Shown one piece after another: positions 12,767-13,669 of a stretch of 13,669 nucleotides of DNA. The notes below the pieces were generated by a model, which saw nothing but the letters and a program-made list of their open reading frames with translations, searched no databases and was not told where the DNA came from. This DNA comes from Actinomycetota bacterium (GTDB taxonomy: Bacteria > Actinomycetota > Actinomycetes > Mycobacteriales > Jatrophihabitantaceae), in contig JAFAWL010000168.1 in the NCBI GenBank assembly GCA_019241805.1, positions 1 through 13,669 of the forward strand, given 5' to 3'. Numbering within the stretch: position 1 is the first letter of the stretch; each line of letters begins with the position of its first letter. Made by a program: the position numbers and the translations under genes.

Positions 12767-13669
12767 TCATGACGCGGAATCGTCAGCCGAATCATCCGAC
12801 TCGTCGGCGTCATCGTCAGCGTCATCGTCGTCCGCTTCGGCTTCGACGAGATCCTCGGCGGAGCCACCGTTGCGCAGCGCGTACAGCAGCCCGGCCAGTT
12901 CGTCCGGCATGACCAGGACCTCGCGCGCCTTCGATCCCTCGGACGGGCCGACGATCGAGCGGGACTCCATCAGGTCCATCAGGCGCCCAGCCTTGGCGAA
13001 GCCCACCCGCAGCTTGCGCTGGAGCATGGACGTCGAGCCGAACTGGGTCGACACGACCAGCTCGACCGCCGAGAGGAACAGGTCAAGGTCGTCACCGATG
13101 TCCTCGTCGATCTCCTTCTTGGCCACCTGCGGCGCGGTGACGTCGGCCCGGTAGGAGGGCTGCAACTGCTCCTTGCAATGGGCGACGATCGCGTGGATCT
13201 CGGCGTCGGTCACGAATGCACCCTGGATACGGGCGGGTTTGGACGCGCCCATGGGCAGGAACAGGCCGTCCCCCTTGCCGAGCAGCTTCTCGGCACCCGG
13301 CTGGTCCAGGATGACGCGGGAGTCCGCCAACGACGAGGTCTTGAAGCCCAGTCGGGACGGGACGTTCGCCTTGATCAAGCCGGTGACGACATCAACGGAA
13401 GGACGCTGCGTCGCGATCACGAGGTGAATTCCGGCGGCGCGCGCAAGCTGGGTGATCCGCACGACGGCGTCCTCGACGTCACGAGGGGCCACCATCATCA
13501 GGTCCGCCAACTCGTCGACGATCACCAGTAGATAGGGGTAGGCGCTGTAGACCCGCTCCGATCCCGGCGGAGCTACCAGTTCACCGTTGGCGACCTTGCG
13601 GTTGAAATCGTCGATGTGCCGAACGCCGCTGGCCTCCATGTCTTCGTAGCGCATGTCCATCTCGCGCAC
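12767..13669 (-). CDS. ftsK: FtsK/SpoIIIE DNA translocase, C-terminal part (cut by window edge)
   Basis: FtsK is the septal ATPase that pumps chromosomal DNA through the closing division site. The last 300 residues are present; the N-terminal membrane domain and Walker A lie beyond the right edge. Seen here, counting from the first visible residue: EMDMRYEDM (3-11), the Walker B stretch YLLVIVDELADLMM (46-59), ATQRPSVDVVTGLIKANVPS (86-105) and DQPGAEKLLGKGDGLFLP (122-139). The DNA-reading gamma winged-helix domain spans about 195-255, including STQFGSTSMLQRKLRVGFAK and GPSEGSKAREVLV. The gene ends in an acidic Asp/Ser/Glu tail (about 272-300). The GTG codon at 13669 is internal and not a start. 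It converges on the small gene and terminator at 12491-12711. Confidence 0.97.
   Translation of the reverse strand: MREMDMRYEDMEASGVRHIDDFNRKVANGELVAPPGSERVYSAYPYLLVIVDELADLMMVAPRDVEDAVVRITQLARAAGIHLVIATQRPSVDVVTGLIKANVPSRLGFKTSSLADSRVILDQPGAEKLLGKGDGLFLPMGASKPARIQGAFVTDAEIHAIVAHCKEQLQPSYRADVTAPQVAKKEIDEDIGDDLDLFLSAVELVVSTQFGSTSMLQRKLRVGFAKAGRLMDLMESRSIVGPSEGSKAREVLVMPDELAGLLYALRNGGSAEDLVEAEADDDDADDDADESDDSADDSAS

Noticed and set aside
1..13669. Mobile element, defence island or biosynthetic cluster
   Set aside because: No transposase, integrase, nuclease-helicase defence pair, synthase gene or terminal repeats were found. Gene content is conserved actinobacterial housekeeping, repair and stress functions.

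Overview
The window is chromosomal DNA from a high-G+C Gram-positive bacterium (Actinomycetota). The evidence is the strong G/C bias at third codon positions, frequent GTG starts, a ClgR/PspA pair, a full-length actinobacterial-type Lhr helicase, a DUF3046 gene next to recA, and recA control elements of the actinobacterial kind. The gene content matches the conserved ftsK-argA-pgsA-clgR-pspA ... DUF3046-recA block known from Mycobacterium, but helicase and glycosylase genes are present inside it. I cannot name the genus. The moderate G+C for an actinomycete and the gene order suggest a lineage outside Mycobacterium and Streptomyces.

Layout. (1) 1-702, minus strand: the 5' end of recA (cut by the window edge), its control region, and a small DUF3046 gene. 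The recA control region holds two promoter-like elements: a proximal PafBC-type (RecA-NDp) motif, and a distal -10 element directly beside a LexA SOS box. The presumed leader carries a 13-bp tandem repeat. (2) 737-7009, plus strand: a GNAT acetyltransferase, the giant helicase Lhr, and the Nei2 family DNA glycosylase/AP lyase. Lhr and Nei2 are separated by only 2 bp. (3) 7058-11745, minus strand, transcribed right to left: rimO, pgsA and cinA (overlapping, translationally coupled), then clgR, a TetR-family regulator and pspA. This joins ribosomal protein modification, phospholipid synthesis and the ClgR/PspA envelope-stress response. (4) 11863-12390, plus strand: a single-domain N-acetylglutamate synthase, probably leaderless. 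(5) 12491-12643, plus strand: a 50-residue basic small protein with its own Shine-Dalgarno sequence, followed by a strong intrinsic terminator. (6) 12767-13669, minus strand: the C-terminal 300 residues of the DNA translocase FtsK, with a strongly acidic tail.

Two themes tie the region together. The left half is DNA repair (recA, lhr, nei2) with DNA-damage promoter signals, including a partial PafBC-like motif placed so that transcription would begin exactly at the lhr GTG. The right half is envelope biology and stress control (pgsA, clgR, pspA, ftsK).

I see no CRISPR array, insertion sequence, prophage, tRNA or rRNA, and no convincing undescribed multi-gene system. No gene-free gap exceeds 300 bases. 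The points most worth checking are the recA/lhr promoter logic, the TetR gene placed between clgR and pspA, the out-of-frame repeat that ends pspA, and the unrecognised 50-residue gene.
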